This document shows, in pieces, positions 6,142-7,941 of a stretch of 7,941 bases of DNA (its first letter is position 1; each line of letters starts with the position of its first letter). The position numbers were made by a program, and so were the translations under genes. This DNA is from Paramuribaculum sp. (lineage in GTDB: Bacteria > Bacteroidota > Bacteroidia > Bacteroidales > Muribaculaceae). Below the pieces are notes generated by a model. That model was not told the origin of the DNA. It saw nothing but the letters and a program-made list of their open reading frames with translations, and did no database searches. The stretch is from contig JAIDXA010000071.1 of the NCBI GenBank assembly GCA_029058705.1, forward strand, positions 1 through 7,941. Direction: 5' to 3'.

Positions 6142-7941
6142 ATGTTAGGTGTCAAACGTCTATATTGGTTTGTGCTGAAGAGCTATGTTCCGCTTTTCTG
6201 CATGACGTTCTGCATCTGTCTTTTTATTGTCCTGATGCAGTTTCTGTGGCGCTATATCGATGATCTTGTCGGAAAGGGCCTGACGATAGATGTCATAGGC
6301 GAGCTGTTTTTCTATGCGGCTCTGACGATGATACCGATGGCGCTTCCTCTTGCGATCCTGCTGGCCTCGCTGATGACATTCGGCAATCTCGGCGAGCATT
6401 TCGAGCTGACGGCCATGAAGGCGTCGGGAGTGTCGCTGATCAAGGTAATGCGGCCGCTGATAGTGCTGATGGTTGCAATCGGGATCGGTGCGTTTTTCTT
6501 TCAGAACAATGTTTTGCCGATAGCCCAGACAAAGATGTGGACACTTCTGTTTTCGATGCGCCAGAAGTCGCCTGAGCTTGAGATTCCGGAAGGTGTTTTC
6601 TATGACCAGATTCCGGGCTATAATTTCTTTGTCGACCATAAGAACCGTGACAACGGAACGCTTTATGAGATAATGATCTATGACATGTCGCGCGGATTCG
6701 ATAACGCCGGCGTGATACTTGCCGACTCGGGCCGTCTGGCGATGACCGAGGATAAGTCACATCTGTTTCTGCAGTTATGGCAGGGCGAGAGTTTCGATAA
6801 TCTGAAGGAAGCGGCTTCAACGATGAAAAATGTGCCGTTCCGTCGGGAAACCTTTATAGAGAAGTCTATCCTTATGCCTTTTGACGCCAATTTCAACCGA
6901 ATGGATGAGGAGGGTATGAGAAACCAGTATGTCGGAAAGAATATCGCACAGCTTCAGGCCACGATTGACTCTGTCGGAGAGCGTATAGACAGTCTCGGCA
7001 CGGAATACGGTCATGCTGCCATGACGGAGCCCCGAATGGGAGTGGCGCAGATTCGTGAGGAGTATACGGGAACAGGCGAGCTTCGTGTTGTTCCGGTTGC
7101 AGATGTCAGGCCGGCGCGGCTTCCGGATGCCGACTCACTTATGAAAGGCGCCAATTCGGCGGCGAGGGTGAGCTATCTCAGCCAGGCCCTCAACAAGGCC
7201 AAAAACAGCCGTCAGGACTATGAGTTCCGGGCTCTTGTCATGAAGGATGAGCTCAAGACGGTGAGACGCCACGACATAGAGTTGCAGAAGAAATTCACTC
7301 TTTCGTTTGCGTGTCTGATATTCTTCTTTATCGGCGCGCCGTTGGGCGCGATTATCCGGAAGGGTGGCATCGGTACGCCGCTTGTCATATCGGTTCTGCT
7401 GTTTATATTCTACTATATCATAGACAATACGGGATATAAGATGGCCCGTGACGGCCATCTTTCGGTCTGGGAGGGAATGTGGCTCAGTTCGGCGGTGTTG
7501 CTGCCGCTTGGAATTTTCTTTACTTATAAGGCTGTGAAGGATTCGGCTGTGTTCAATAAGGACGCCTATATGAATTTCTTCAGGCGTCTTATAGGTTCGA
7601 ATCTCGCCCGCCATATGAAGGTGAAGGAGATTGTGATGGTTGACGTTGATCCTTCGGTTGCGATCACTATGATCGGGAATCTTAAAAAATCGGCAGCCGG
7701 ATATCTGGAATCGAATGCCAGGCGACCGTCATATACATCATACTGGCTTCGCGGATATTCCCGCAGCGGACTCCGGACTCTGTCGGAAGAACTTGAAACG
7801 ACGATCGGTTATATTTCAGACAGCCGTTCGAAGCTTGTGATCAACAAGCTGATGGATTATCCGATTCTCAGAAGTCTGTGGTTTTATCATCCGACGAACT
7901 ACCGCTGGGCTGCATGGACGGCGATTGCCGTTGTTCCGTTC
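6142..7941 (+). CDS. LptF/LptG family (YjgP/YjgQ) permease, C terminus beyond window
   Basis: The frame opens with ATG at 6142 and runs 600 codons to the window end without a stop, so the 3' end is missing. Proteins of this family form the transmembrane part of the LptB2FG transporter, which extracts lipopolysaccharide from the inner membrane and passes it to LptC/LptA. Membrane segments are seen at about 15-36, 54-80 and 103-121; a periplasmic region at about 125-385 should include the jelly-roll fold; three more segments follow at about 387-404, 412-428 and 448-463. The signature IGAPLGAIIRKGGIGTPLVIS (397-417) is typical of the family. E. coli LptF and LptG have about 360 residues; here the periplasmic part is about 100 residues longer and at least 135 residues follow TM6. 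That tail ends in WAAWTAIAVVPF, apparently the start of another membrane segment. F and G cannot be told apart from this sequence. A GAGACAGG stretch just upstream may help ribosome binding. Confidence 0.93.
   Translation, partial: MLGVKRLYWFVLKSYVPLFCMTFCICLFIVLMQFLWRYIDDLVGKGLTIDVIGELFFYAALTMIPMALPLAILLASLMTFGNLGEHFELTAMKASGVSLIKVMRPLIVLMVAIGIGAFFFQNNVLPIAQTKMWTLLFSMRQKSPELEIPEGVFYDQIPGYNFFVDHKNRDNGTLYEIMIYDMSRGFDNAGVILADSGRLAMTEDKSHLFLQLWQGESFDNLKEAASTMKNVPFRRETFIEKSILMPFDANFNRMDEEGMRNQYVGKNIAQLQATIDSVGERIDSLGTEYGHAAMTEPRMGVAQIREEYTGTGELRVVPVADVRPARLPDADSLMKGANSAARVSYLSQALNKAKNSRQDYEFRALVMKDELKTVRRHDIELQKKFTLSFACLIFFFIGAPLGAIIRKGGIGTPLVISVLLFIFYYIIDNTGYKMARDGHLSVWEGMWLSSAVLLPLGIFFTYKAVKDSAVFNKDAYMNFFRRLIGSNLARHMKVKEIVMVDVDPSVAITMIGNLKKSAAGYLESNARRPSYTSYWLRGYSRSGLRTLSEELETTIGYISDSRSKLVINKLMDYPILRSLWFYHPTNYRWAAWTAIAVVPF

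Noticed and set aside
5283..6155. 290-codon open frame on the minus strand opposite the 3' half of typA
   Set aside because: It lies wholly opposite conserved coding sequence, has no promoter or recognisable domain, and is explained by the codon usage of typA.
6160..6639. 159-codon minus-strand open frame opposite the permease gene
   Set aside because: The plus-strand frame here encodes clear LptF/LptG membrane segments; the antisense frame is rich in Arg, Gln and His, as expected of a shadow.
7922..7941. Adapter sequence at the right edge
   Set aside because: The last bases do not resemble either strand of the mosaic end and continue the permease reading frame naturally.
1..7941. CRISPR arrays, tRNA or rRNA genes, riboswitches, defence or toxin-antitoxin modules
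   Set aside because: No regularly spaced repeats, tRNA-like cloverleaf, conserved rRNA segment, or small gene pair of this kind was seen on either strand.

Overview
The window looks like a chromosomal segment of a member of the Bacteroidota, most likely order Bacteroidales. The reasons are: promoters of the TTTG / TAnnTTTG type instead of sigma-70 boxes, weak or absent Shine-Dalgarno sequences, a secreted DUF4838-type glycosidase-like protein, and an enlarged LptF/LptG-type permease of a kind I associate with this phylum. The family cannot be fixed from sequence alone; the moderately high GC would suit a gut lineage such as Muribaculaceae, but that is a guess.

Layout. Positions 1-19 match the Nextera transposon mosaic end at 17 of 19 bases, so the left edge is probably leftover library adapter and not genome. 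From there to 4148 the genes run leftward: cinA (663 down to the edge, cut off), tsaD (1708 to 683) and a secreted DUF4838 protein with a C-terminal discoidin-like domain (4148 to 1962). Between the last two sits a 186-bp element (1776-1961) with perfect 17-bp terminal inverted repeats and a TCA direct duplication. The right-hand copy of that TCA is the stop codon of the DUF4838 gene read on the minus strand. From 4308 the genes run rightward: typA/bipA (4308-6104) and, 37 nt later, an LptF/LptG-family permease (6142 to the window end, incomplete).

How the genes relate. tsaD and cinA, 19 nt apart behind a good promoter, form a housekeeping transcription unit (tRNA t6A modification plus a nucleotide-cleanup/competence-related protein). 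typA and the permease probably form a second unit linking a ribosome-associated GTPase to lipopolysaccharide export. The DUF4838 gene is a solitary accessory gene between them; no SusC/SusD or other polysaccharide-utilisation partner lies in the window.

The most interesting items are the MITE-like element that landed on a stop codon, the adapter remnant that creates a false stop in cinA, and the long C-terminal extension of the permease. I did not find a convincing new multi-gene system.
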